In this document: positions 13,201-21,512 of the stretch, one piece after another | How the letters are laid out: every line of letters starts with the position of its first letter | Numbering within the stretch: position 1 is the stretch's first letter | Assembly (NCBI GenBank): GCA_965644315.1 | Contig: CBFFRQ010000042.1 | Span: 186,001 to 250,000 of the forward strand | DNA from: Caecitellus pseudoparvulus | Lineage: Eukaryota > Bigyra: Bicosoecida | Direction: 5' to 3' | DNA: 64,000 nt | Notes under the pieces: model-generated | The model's input: the letters and a program-made list of their open reading frames with translations, nothing else | Databases searched by the model: none | What the model was told of the DNA's origin: nothing | Translations under genes and position numbers: made by a program

Positions 13201-14921
13201 AGGAGGGAGAAGGAGCCATCTTTGGCCAGGATGCTGCTCGTGCCTGTGCGGCCCGGCGCAGTGCCTTCTTCGGCTCCCTGGCGGTGTGCCATGACACAGT
13301 TCAATGCCACGAGTGCGGCCGCTCCACGACCCACTGCGGGCGCTGCAGGCATGGCCTCTGTAACCAGCATGACATCGCAGAGTGCTGCCAGAGCCTTGGC
13401 TCGCACGCTGGGCGACTTGTCGCTGACGCGTCGGACAAGCATGTCCAGGAGCACCACGGCAGTCGCAATGCCTGGGCCGTCACCCACCGTCTCCACGCTC
13501 AGCAAGGGTGCACCAGGGGACAATGAACCACCGCCAGAGTGCGGCGTGAGGGATGGGAAGGGTGTGAATGGGGACGCACAGGCGGAGCCACCACCCATGG
13601 ACCTGCGGGCCGATGCTGGTCGAGATGTCACTGGAGAGGCAAGTTTTCCACGGGGGGATGAGAAAGCACCTTCCTCGTCGTCTGCCTCCTCGTCGTCGCT
13701 GTCGTCTGGGGTCGGCATGGCTCGAGCCAAGTGTGCCTGTGCGGCGTTGGCCTGAGCATCATCCATCCACACTGTCCCCGAACACTGCACAAGCAAAGAG
13801 GATAACACCTCCACGCCCATGGCCCGGAAGCCTGCCTTGCGGTGTGTGCACAGGCGCCCGAGGAAGCGGGTGAAGTGGCGCCGGAGGTTGTGCGGCAGCA
13901 AGGTGTACACCGACACAACGGCATCAGCAGCCACCGCTCGTGCATCTGCTCGGTCTGGAGTCCCAACACAAAGGTGCTGCGCAAGGGCTGCCGCCCCTGG
14001 CAGGCGTTCCCACACCGAGAGCGGGAGAATGGCATCGTCACCCGCGCTGGCTCGCTGCTCAGGGGACATGGCCTCAACGACTGGCACTGTCCATGGGGCG
14101 GAGGGGAGGGAGACCGTTGTGCCTCGGAGGGGTGGTGGCGGCGTCCAGGACAGCAGCCGCTCCAGCACACGGGTGCCTGCCAGCTGCACGCGCCTGCGGG
14201 CAGAGCCCTGCACCAGCACATCCTTCAGGGCTTTCATGACGAGACGGGACACCATCGTGACCTCTCCGTGTCGGGCATGCACGACGTGCACCATGGCATC
14301 TTCTGTGATAGAGGGGATGTCCCCCAAAGCTGGAAAGGCAGCGAGGCTCATGGCAGCCGCGATGGTGGACACCAGCTGGGGCAACAGGTCAGCCGTTAGC
14401 GCAAGGGAGAAAGCTCCGCAGGCCAGCAGGCTGGACAGAGACCGCAAGGCGAATGAGATGGCAGCCACGGAATCTGATTCATATACATCGTCGCTGGATC
14501 CTTTCTTTGCCAGCTCTGTTTGAGCGCTTTCGACTGCATCCCGCAGAGTGCGTGCGGCACTGCGGAAAGTGAAGGATTGCCACACGCCTGCCAGTCTGCC
14601 AGGGCTGTGCAGCAGGCAGAAGTACACTCCCGCAGCCGAAACTTGGATGGCATCAAAGCCATCAGCGACAACACAGTTGTGCAGTTGCACCAGCAGTTTG
14701 ATGTGCGCGGCAGGGTCCACCTGGGCAAATGCTTGCCAGACAGCGTCCCCAGCGTTTCCAGCCAAGGCCGTGCCGAGCTCTTGCAAGTGCTCCGCGCTGA
14801 GCGATCCAGTTGGGACACTGGGCACTGCTTCAATCATTGAAGGCGGAAGATCATCTACAGGCACATCAAGTGTGCCCAGGCTCGCCAGGCAATCAGCCAG
14901 TGCCGTGTCTGTCAAGGCCAT
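10215..14921 (-). CDS. NCAPD3: Condensin II subunit CAP-D3 (HEAT-repeat)
   Basis: A single exon of 1568 residues, close to human NCAPD3 (about 1500). The protein is helical HEAT repeat throughout. The diagnostic Cnd1 block lies near residues 1077-1140 (ADLCCRYTSMVDRYIPDI, then VKWRGPLFYRY), and it matches CAP-D3 better than CAP-D2. Known role: HEAT subunit of condensin II, nuclear through the cycle, shaping chromosomes in early mitosis. The C-terminus (about residues 1480-1568) is Pro/Ser/Thr-rich and basic (VKRARVAK, KGKRR, SKRARP) with several SP/TP sites, fitting nuclear import and CDK control. The open frame runs upstream to 15461, but that part overlaps RRP7 and looks non-coding, so the ATG at 14921 is chosen. 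Confidence 0.9.
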   Translation of the reverse strand: MALTDTALADCLASLGTLDVPVDDLPPSMIEAVPSVPTGSLSAEHLQELGTALAGNAGDAVWQAFAQVDPAAHIKLLVQLHNCVVADGFDAIQVSAAGVYFCLLHSPGRLAGVWQSFTFRSAARTLRDAVESAQTELAKKGSSDDVYESDSVAAISFALRSLSSLLACGAFSLALTADLLPQLVSTIAAAMSLAAFPALGDIPSITEDAMVHVVHARHGEVTMVSRLVMKALKDVLVQGSARRRVQLAGTRVLERLLSWTPPPPLRGTTVSLPSAPWTVPVVEAMSPEQRASAGDDAILPLSVWERLPGAAALAQHLCVGTPDRADARAVAADAVVSVYTLLPHNLRRHFTRFLGRLCTHRKAGFRAMGVEVLSSLLVQCSGTVWMDDAQANAAQAHLARAMPTPDDSDDEEADDEEGAFSSPRGKLASPVTSRPASARRSMGGGSACASPFTPFPSLTPHSGGGSLSPGAPLLSVETVGDGPGIATAVVLLDMLVRRVSDKSPSVRAKALAALCDVMLVTEAMPAAPAVGRGAAALVALNCVMAHRQGAEEGTAPGRTGTSSILAKDGSFSLLPLLIKRMDDERSHVRRAAIQAIVTAAQLGGQCFASIADALPVQEGVTLAELQEAAEKTLMQPPSRCVGAYALQVMATKCDDSSVLVRKAAMAALSDILVLEPGTPCVQEAWLAGVLPIACSNEASEAARAAECFARCALQPILTGESAVAAPAWTMLGSVAMSPDLSTCLSAALQGVLRASDTGAKPSQASIKVASLIKSLRASGAASASHREFTGAWTLLGGLADALAQVGAQLSSATLRAVAPLAGWGWEQALAVMSAPTQDTLPALGDMLRLVATLAAYLPAATAAAASAKLATALCRASTVEALTGDALSAAVHATAATAFATGGAGAQEWHADVVAAIEKALSSSVGSSGQRNEALALKYLSVLGELALLGVTPDSDDDKATAPAAASTALSEGARKLACGDCSKLPRAAISAHVVTLVQALVMPGSSDGSTSVDATMVTMGSAATGLGSASRARQLRAHAFITLGKLCLRDSSLAKRMVPALVRELVSASTPVSVRCNSLIILADLCCRYTSMVDRYIPDIAACLRDDHPLVRRQALGVLTQLLAQDYVKWRGPLFYRYVACLVDSDEGVRGLATAALSGPLLTKNPHLLSSHFVDTLFVLTGCESHPAARDVIAQLKASVGLRKDGGSAAAAWSNLAMPGQSGQRLRATVYSRLLGLMTPEQRLTVASKLTLDVLGAVVDGTMPLEEGGSAALGTPCGAGSDENMTTTDLCKEVFSILRSKDIRSGVAAGAGEADAGTVPAPEGVELGGAAAVAAGLEAAKSRLLGKMARKHTVENLVPVLVALRGVLLERRSPLIGELTRYLRLLWRECGDDIQDALASDPQLLAELKYDMEHMQGGRSARGLAARARDSMGGAAPAQELFAAAGAGSDTPATQRTLPRSPASPPNSAPPVGGAAAALASTPTPRVKRARVAKASPVVQSRKGKRRLEPVDGGSAAGLAALAAPKAVLMPSPAANTSEATPRQWPVTPASKRARPEAGRAPDAAEG

Positions 14922-15075
14922 GGTGCTAACGGCTGATGGCGAGAGTCGGCAGCTCGCCAGGGGCGTGCGCCCGCTTGGCTCGCCCAAACAAGCGGGGAAA
15001 CCCAGAGCAAGCAAGGCAGGCCAGGGCCTTTCGTCCTTAAAAAGGCATCGTGGACTTGTCGCCTGTGCGCTGAGT

Positions 15076-15981
15076 TCATTTGAATTTGCGCTGTGCGCGC
15101 TTTGCCTTGGCGGCTGCCACCTTCGCCCGGTCAGCTTCGAATGCCGCTTGCAGAGCCGTGAGCCGAGAAGCGCGCGCCTCCTTGCGCTGAAAGCGATAGA
15201 AGTCAGTCTTCTCCAGGTTGCCGCGCTTGAGCTTGCGTTTGGCGTTGCTGCTGAGCATGTGGCTGGCAGAACGACCAACGCCAGCCATGCCCGCCGCAGC
15301 AGCTGCTGCAGCGGATAGCTCGGCACCCGCGCCTGCGGACACAGCCCGGTGTCCCGAGCGGTGCCGCTTCGCTTTCTTCCTGGATACCTTGATGAAGCCA
15401 TCGGCGTCTGGGCCGTCCCCAGCGGCGTCTGCCGCAGCTTCCGCTGCAGCCTCGGCAGCATCGAACTGCGTCATGAACACGTCCAGTGCGCGCTGCAGCA
15501 CGCGTTCCCCGAGCACAGAGTCTGTCTGACGATATCGCCACGCGTCCAGCCCTGCGTCTGAAAGGCCGCCCTCTGGCACTGGCGCGCCGCTGGCTTGCAC
15601 GGCACTGCCAGCATACTGAAGACGTCGCAAGGAGCGTGCAGCTTCCGGGGTGTCCATGGTCACGCCCCACAGCGTCAAGTGATCACCCGGAATAGGTGCG
15701 GCACTCGCACTCTGTACGTCGCCTGCCCTTGCAAGGTGGGTGTGAAGGTCCTCTTCAGACATGCTGGCTGGAGCCAGGACAGTGGAAAAGTTGTTCGGCT
15801 GCGCTCCGCAGGCAGGGGCTACAAGGAGGTGCACGGGCTCCATGCGCCCTTCATCCCCAACAGCAACATGATTGAACCGGGGGGGGAGCGTGAGATCGGA
15901 AGGGGGGCTGCGAGGGCGCTTCTGACCACGCTTGTGGCCGCTGCCTGAAGCGGTTGCGGAAATTGCCTTCCCCCGTGGCAT
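15076..15981 (-). CDS. RRP7A: Ribosomal RNA-processing protein 7 (RRP7)
   Basis: A single exon of 301 residues (human RRP7A is 280). The middle region carries DVFMTQFDAAEA followed by the acidic-to-basic transition DADGFIKVSRKKAKR. The C-terminus has the family signature FYRFQRKEARASRL plus a helix ending in QRKFK, as RRP7 proteins end in a conserved RKF. The N-terminal half is a weak RRM-like region with Pro/Ser-rich and KR-rich segments. Known role: part of the UTP-C/CURI complexes in the 90S pre-ribosome, needed for 18S rRNA maturation. The frame is open up to 16047 from a TTG codon; the first ATG, at 15981, is used. It lies 154 bp upstream of CAP-D3 and 114 bp downstream of the XRN gene, all on the minus strand. 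Confidence 0.85.
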   Translation of the reverse strand: MPRGKAISATASGSGHKRGQKRPRSPPSDLTLPPRFNHVAVGDEGRMEPVHLLVAPACGAQPNNFSTVLAPASMSEEDLHTHLARAGDVQSASAAPIPGDHLTLWGVTMDTPEAARSLRRLQYAGSAVQASGAPVPEGGLSDAGLDAWRYRQTDSVLGERVLQRALDVFMTQFDAAEAAAEAAADAAGDGPDADGFIKVSRKKAKRHRSGHRAVSAGAGAELSAAAAAAAGMAGVGRSASHMLSSNAKRKLKRGNLEKTDFYRFQRKEARASRLTALQAAFEADRAKVAAAKAKRAQRKFK

Positions 15982-16095
15982 GCTGTTGCTCGTGACGTGA
16001 CGCTCCCAGTGGGCGACAAGGAGGCGGCCGCACGGCAGGAATGCCAACGTGAACGGGAGTGCGTGGGCTGTCGGGCTTCGATTGTGTTCAAGGTC

Positions 16096-18967
16096 CTAGC
16101 TATGCACAACGGCGTCCACTGCGGCCACGATGCTGGGGGGGATGAAGGGGATGCGTAAGACAGCCTCCCAGTCCTTGGCCGCCTCCTCATCATCGCACAC
16201 GACAGAGTTCATGGGAACGACCCACTGACCAAGGTCCAATTCTTTCAAGGCGGCTTCCGCGCCCTCCTTGCCCACTGCACCCTCGCTCGACAGCGGTTCC
16301 CACACCACGTCTGTGCTTGCCAAGGGCTCCCCGGACAACTTGCCCGTGGGCACTTGCTGGCGGACTTCCTTGCCTAGCACTGCACGCTGGACCCACGCCG
16401 GCAAAATGTGGTACGAGGCAGGCGGCAGGACGCTGATGAGCTGGGTAAGTGGGTCCACTGGTGCCCCTAGCACGAACGGCTGTACCGCCTCGGAGCTCGG
16501 AGCGGAAGGCGCAAGCGACGCCACCAGGCTCAGCGCTGCAAGGTCCGAGGCAAATGGCGCGTAGTGGTGCGGGTAGAACCACGCCCAGTCCGGCACCCCC
16601 CTGAAGTAGTACTGCATGACGAAGGCCAGCCCCCGCAAGAAGCCCTGTGTGATGTGCAAAAGCTCTGGCGCTGTGGGGTAGCTGTCCCGGGTGGGCTGAG
16701 ACACCACCGCAGCCAGTGCACCCCACTCCAGCGTGGCACTGTTCTCCGTCATCCAGCCAAGCTTGGAGAAGTAGTGCTCGGCACGTGCAGCTTCCCAGGT
16801 GATGTTGCCTGCTCCAGTGTGCGGGTCCACGCCGTGCGGCTGCTGAGCCACGTGCAGAACACGCCCAGCGTCGCCGATGTCTGCCAGCGCCGCTGCTGCT
16901 ACCGCCAAATCATCAGTCTGGGAAGACTGCGTGGAGCCCAGCGACTGGGCGTCAGCTTCCGGGGGTGCCCTGTCCTCATCCGTGTCGTCGCCGAACACGG
17001 CCGCTGCGATGTCGTACGGGTCGAAGGGCGCCTCCCCTTCGCCAGAGCCTACAGGCACCTCGGGCGCAGCGGGGCCATCTTCAGGCACGCCCGGTGCCTC
17101 CTTGGCCAGAGCAGTGTGCAAGGCGTCCAGGGCAGATGTGAGGGCGGCGTGCTCTGCTCGAAGGACTGCTTGGGAGGCACACACTCGCACGAGGCACCCA
17201 ATAGACAACCCATGCAGCAGGAACGCCACGGCCCGTTCTTGCCCAGTTGCAGCAGCCCGGCAAGGCAGTCGCATCGTGGTTTCTGGCAGGTGCTGTGTGC
17301 TGAGCAGCGTTACAGGCAAGCCAGATGGGTGGTGGGGCCACGGCTCACCCCCACACAAGCTGCTGAGAGCTGGGATCAAGACCCCTGTCCACAGCCCTTC
17401 AATGAGAGCATCCAGCCCCAGCCCCTTGTGGCCAGAGAGAGCGCTGCGGACTGTTTTCCGCATGGACAGGCCGGGGAGGGGTGGCAGAAAGTCATTGCCC
17501 ACCAGCGTCAAGAGAGCGATAAAGTCGTCAACTGCGGCTGTGAGCAGCCAATACAACATCGGGTGCACGGGCACAGACGTGTCACCGACGGAGAAGAGGC
17601 GGCGTGCAGCTCCAAGCTGTGCGCCTGTGAGCCAGGCAGGGGTGGGGCTTGACTTCCCCGCATCTTGCAACGCAGCAGCGAGGGCTGTGCCTCTGGACAG
17701 CAGCATGGTGGACAGGGCCACCCATAAAGCCTGCACATCAACCACTTCAAACGTGACAGGCTGCTCGTGTCCCGGCGCTGTCGCTGCGCCTGAGCTGGGT
17801 GCGGCGCCTGAGGGTAGCGCTGAGTCTGAGGCGCCTGGCTCCGTGACAAGCTCCGTGTCAGCGCCTTCGCCAGGCGGCGCACCGTCAGTCTGTATCGCAT
17901 GACACTCTTGTGCGGCTCTTGCGGCACGCTGCTCTTTGCGCAGCCGGTGCTTGCGCCCGCGACTGCGCCCGTTTCGCCCCCTCGCAGGTGTGGCAGCCTC
18001 CTTCCGCCGCTGGGTGGCTCGGGAAGCTGGCCGTAAGATACTGCACAGGATCGGAACATCTGCTGGATGAACACAGGGCAAGGGATCGCTTGCTGGGTGG
18101 CTGGCTTGCTCGTGTGCTGCCTGCTTATGCCACTGGTTGGACAGGCCGAGCAGAAGCGGCAGCCAGTCGGCGTCGTTTCCGAAAACTGTCACGCGCAAGG
18201 GCAGTACCAATGCATCCCGCCAGGCAGCCGTCCCGGTGAAAACAAGGGGCGCCTCGCCGACGAAGACTTCTTCAACCGCTGCTCGCAGCTGCGTGGCACC
18301 TGGGCTTGCGGCCACGGCACGGAGCACAGCCATGATCTTGTGCTCACCTTCTCCAGAGGAGGCTGTTGTGCTCAAGACAACATCAACTTGACACCAGGGC
18401 TCCGCGTGGTCCCCACGAGAAGCCAGGCCTTCGGCCAACGCAGTCTGCAGGGCTGCCATGAAAGCTGTGCCAGGTGTGAGCCCGTTGCTCTCGTACAGTG
18501 GCAGGTTAGCGCTGTGCTTGCGTGCAGGCTGCCCTGCCTCAGCCGGCATGCCTGCCATGTAGGCAGCCCACTCTGTTCCAGAGGCGTACCTTCGGGAGCG
18601 CTGCTGGTTCATCTTTGCGCGAGGAGCCACGCCATCGATGGAGATGTACACGCAGCCCGTCGGACTGACGGCATTTGTCATGTCCCTCAGCATGCCCAGT
18701 GCAACCTCAGTTACCAAGCCCGCAGCTGCTGGGGTGGCTGGCAGGGCACATTGTATTCTTTTGGCAGCTTCCGCGGCTGCCACGTGCAGGATGGCTGTGA
18801 GGGGCGAAGTCCAGTCAAGATGGCCGGTGGGGCCAGTCGTGCTGGGGCTTGGCAATCTTACCGTTTGCATCTACGAAGAGCACACTGGCTCTGTGATCCG
18901 GCTGCTTGAAAGCCTTCGCTATTTTTAAGTGCTTCACAGCCCAGTAGAAGAACACTGGGATGCCCAT
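16096..18967 (-). CDS. XRN-family 5'-3' exoribonuclease
   Basis: Two exons, 18862-18967 and 16096-18794 (AACG|GTAAGA ... CTCACAG|CC, 67-bp intron), give 934 residues. Exon 1 starts MGIPVFFYW and ends at VLFVDAN, the XRN N-terminal box with the first catalytic Asp (D33). Exon 2 continues with ILHV, then SIDGVAPRAKMNQQRSRR, SGEGEHKIM (catalytic Glu pair), FGNDADW and LVGNDFLPPLPGLSM (catalytic Asp). All the acidic metal-binding positions I can recognise are present. Known role: processive degradation of 5'-monophosphate RNA, in the nucleus (XRN2/Rat1) or cytoplasm (XRN1). Oddities: about 170 residues are inserted between the DADW and GNDF motifs, including a strongly basic stretch (GRKHRLRKEQR) that may be a nuclear signal, and the C-terminal half is divergent. 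XRN1 versus XRN2 cannot be settled. Confidence 0.88.
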
Positions 18968-19372
18968 GGCTGACTGGCGAAGTGCGGCGTGGGTGGCCCG
19001 AGAAAGTCCTCACCACGCCAACCTTGCCGCCAAGCTAGGTGGGCAAAGGTTGGGCCAAGCAGCCTGAAGGTGCACGGGCGGGCATTCGTGGCTGCAAGTG
19101 GACACTGGAGATTCGACACCACGTCATAGGTGAGAGATTGCGTTTCGGTGGGATGGGAAGTGTACTGGGCCGACACCTGCACGGGCAACCAGTTCTGGGG
19201 GCCTCGCCAAGGCAGCGGGCAGGGTCGAGAGAGGGCGATGGCTGTACACTTTCCCATGCCAGGCAACCCCCGAACCCCGTTGACTGGATACTTGCAGCAG
19301 GCCCCAGGTTGTTGCGCAAGTCCTCGCAGGAGGCAGGGTTCGGGCAAAGTTCGCCTCTTCGCTTCTGCAGAA
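18968..19372. promoter_or_regulatory. Divergent intergenic region, XRN / membrane-protein gene
   Basis: 405 bp between two divergently transcribed starts, so it must carry both promoters and 5' UTRs. The frame of the right-hand gene is open back to 19130, with an in-frame ATG at 19238, so part of it could be N-terminal coding. I see no TATA box, repeat or RNA gene. Function is inferred from position only. Confidence 0.4.
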
Positions 19373-21367
19373 ATGGGCCAGCGCACCTGGGCTTTCGTAG
19401 TCCTCTGCCTTGTCTTCGCCGGTGTGGCAAGGAAGGGCCGGTGCACCACAGTGCACCTGTGCGGCACGTCATGTGGGATGCACATGCAGGGGGACGGCGT
19501 GTGTGCAGGGCGCGCGAGCTACCGGGCCTGCCCCGTGGCCAACGCCAGCAGAATGCTTGCGGGATTTGCCAGCACCATCGCTCCTCAACGGCCGCAGCTG
19601 GCCGGTGCTTGCATGGAAGCTGTGCAACTGCTGGCCTGCCGGACGTCCTACGAAGTGTGCGAATTCGAGCGAGTTACGGTTCCCCTCTGCGCCGGCGATG
19701 CGGCCAGCGTGATTGAATCAGCTTGCGGGTCCGCAGTGGCCAGGCTGGTGGCAGAGGCTCCAGCCCTGGCACAGCTGTCCGCTGCTCAGGGCTCAGGGAC
19801 TGACACTTGCGCCCCAATGCGGTTTGCAGAGTACTCGTCTTGGGTTTGGGCAGTAGGCCTGGCGGTGCTGGTGGTGGCAGACATGATCACAGGCGTCGGA
19901 GCCAAGATGATGCTGATGGGCTCGTGGCAAGCTGGCGCGAGAGGCTCCAGCGCCAGGTGCAACGCTACATGGCTGACTGGCTCTGCATTTGCCCTGGCAG
20001 GGGTAGTGGGTCACACTGTTGCATTAGGCATGGCCCCGTTGGCCGCTCTAGCGCCCTTGATGGCCTTGGCTGTGCTGGCGTACCGCAGCCAAGGCGGCGC
20101 TGGGCAGCCAGCTGGCATCGGCGGCTGGCGTGCTGGGGCAATGCTTTTGTTGATCCTCTGTCTCCTCTTACTGGCCCCGAGCAGCAACCCACGCTACACA
20201 CTGTACGGCATCGCGTGGCTGCTCTCACAAGACCGCGCGCTCGTGGGCGGCGTGCTCTGCGCGGCAGCTCTCTTGGCGCTGGCTGTCGTGTACACTTACG
20301 CAGCACGCAGCCCGACGCCTGCTGGGCTGGCGGTGCAGGACAGCATGTCCCCTGCGCACTTGGGCGCATGCGCTCAACTGCGCTCCGCCTCCACGAGGGT
20401 GTCGGCTCTGGCCAGCGCTGCAGGCTTGCTGTGCGCTGTGGGTGCTGTGTGTGGGAAGGGGTTCGTGGAGATCGCGCTGGGCGTTGGCGTGGGGTACAAG
20501 GGGCAGCCATTTCAAGCAGCTCTACCATTCATTCTTGGTGCTGTGTGGCTTGCAGCTGCGTGTGGGCAGGCAAGCCTCCTCTCGCCAACACTGCAGCGAA
20601 GCGGGTCGGCCGGCGCTCTCGGCGTGTACTACGCAGTCGTCACGTTTGCCACTGGAGTTGGCGGGGGGGCATTTTGGGGCGAGTTGGCTTCTGTGTCCTC
20701 TGTTCGCGCCGCTGGATATGTAGCTTTGATGGCATTACTAGCCGTGGTGCTGGCCAGTGCAGTGGTGCCGACGCTGTCGTGGGCAGGAGCACCAACACCT
20801 CGCGTCGGCTCAGTGGGTGCAGGGGTGCCTCACCGCGTGGCCCTGCCCAATTCCACGGTGCTGCCCCCGCTGCCCACTGCAGAGAGCTTGGAAGCTGGCT
20901 CCATGAAGCCATCCCTGGTGCCTGGTGCTATTGTCCCACCTGGCAATGTGGCCACTGCAGCTCCCGGAACAGCGCGGCGGCTGCTTGGATGGTTCAACAA
21001 AGCTTCTGGAGACCCCTTCCACTATTCTGCTGTGGGCACGGAGGAGGCCAGGAGTGATGTGAGGCAGGAGAGGGTGGCGTCTGAGGCAGACTCATTGCTC
21101 AGTGAGCAGGGCTTGCGTGAAGGGGAGTATATGCTAGAGCTGGGGGAGTTTGGCGAGGCGGACGTCACATGGGCCGGCGTAGCGGAGGACACCGCTGGGG
21201 ATGGCGTCGACGTTTTCAGGGGAAGCGATGCTGGGGATAGTGATGCAGAGGTGCGAGGTGACACGAGCTCAGCACGCACTGTGTCCACGGCGCAGGGCCA
21301 GCGAAGCAGGGGTGGCTCGAGCTCCCCTCGCAGCAGCTCAGGCAGCTCGTTTTCAGGCTCCGAGTGA
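19373..21367 (+). CDS. Secreted-Cys-rich-domain + nine-TM NIPA/DMT-like membrane protein
   Basis: A single exon of 664 residues. The start at 19373 is chosen because it opens a clear signal peptide (MGQRTWAFVVLCLVFAGVA). Residues about 24-140 are Cys-rich (CTTVHLCGTSCG, LLACRTSYEVCE, VPLCAGD, ESACG) in a spacing that recalls the Frizzled/CRD fold. About nine hydrophobic segments follow (about 157-468), including a MAPLAALAPLMALAVLA helix typical of DMT-superfamily carriers such as the NIPA magnesium transporters. The remaining 200 residues are hydrophilic, acidic and Ser-rich, probably cytosolic, with a dileucine sorting motif (EADSLL near residue 570) and a Ser-rich end. Family placement is by pattern only. 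A Mg2+ or other small-solute transporter with a lumenal sensor domain is possible, but the substrate cannot be read from sequence. Confidence 0.6.
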   Translation: MGQRTWAFVVLCLVFAGVARKGRCTTVHLCGTSCGMHMQGDGVCAGRASYRACPVANASRMLAGFASTIAPQRPQLAGACMEAVQLLACRTSYEVCEFERVTVPLCAGDAASVIESACGSAVARLVAEAPALAQLSAAQGSGTDTCAPMRFAEYSSWVWAVGLAVLVVADMITGVGAKMMLMGSWQAGARGSSARCNATWLTGSAFALAGVVGHTVALGMAPLAALAPLMALAVLAYRSQGGAGQPAGIGGWRAGAMLLLILCLLLLAPSSNPRYTLYGIAWLLSQDRALVGGVLCAAALLALAVVYTYAARSPTPAGLAVQDSMSPAHLGACAQLRSASTRVSALASAAGLLCAVGAVCGKGFVEIALGVGVGYKGQPFQAALPFILGAVWLAAACGQASLLSPTLQRSGSAGALGVYYAVVTFATGVGGGAFWGELASVSSVRAAGYVALMALLAVVLASAVVPTLSWAGAPTPRVGSVGAGVPHRVALPNSTVLPPLPTAESLEAGSMKPSLVPGAIVPPGNVATAAPGTARRLLGWFNKASGDPFHYSAVGTEEARSDVRQERVASEADSLLSEQGLREGEYMLELGEFGEADVTWAGVAEDTAGDGVDVFRGSDAGDSDAEVRGDTSSARTVSTAQGQRSRGGSSSPRSSSGSSFSGSE

Positions 21368-21512
21368 ACGTAAGCCGGGCAAGCTTTGGCAGTGCCGACG
21401 CAGGCCTACATCTCCATTCCCGAGTGCTAGCAGAGTCGACACCATCATTTTCCGTAGTGAATCTTCTAGAGCAAGGTCGCTTCGCGCTTCTTTGTGTTGG
21501 GAGCTGCCGAGC

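Noticed and set aside
14922-15461. An extra 180 N-terminal residues for CAP-D3 from the longer open frame
   Set aside because: This part overlaps the RRP7 coding region on the same strand in another frame and looks like non-coding translation. The ATG at 14921 starts family-like sequence.
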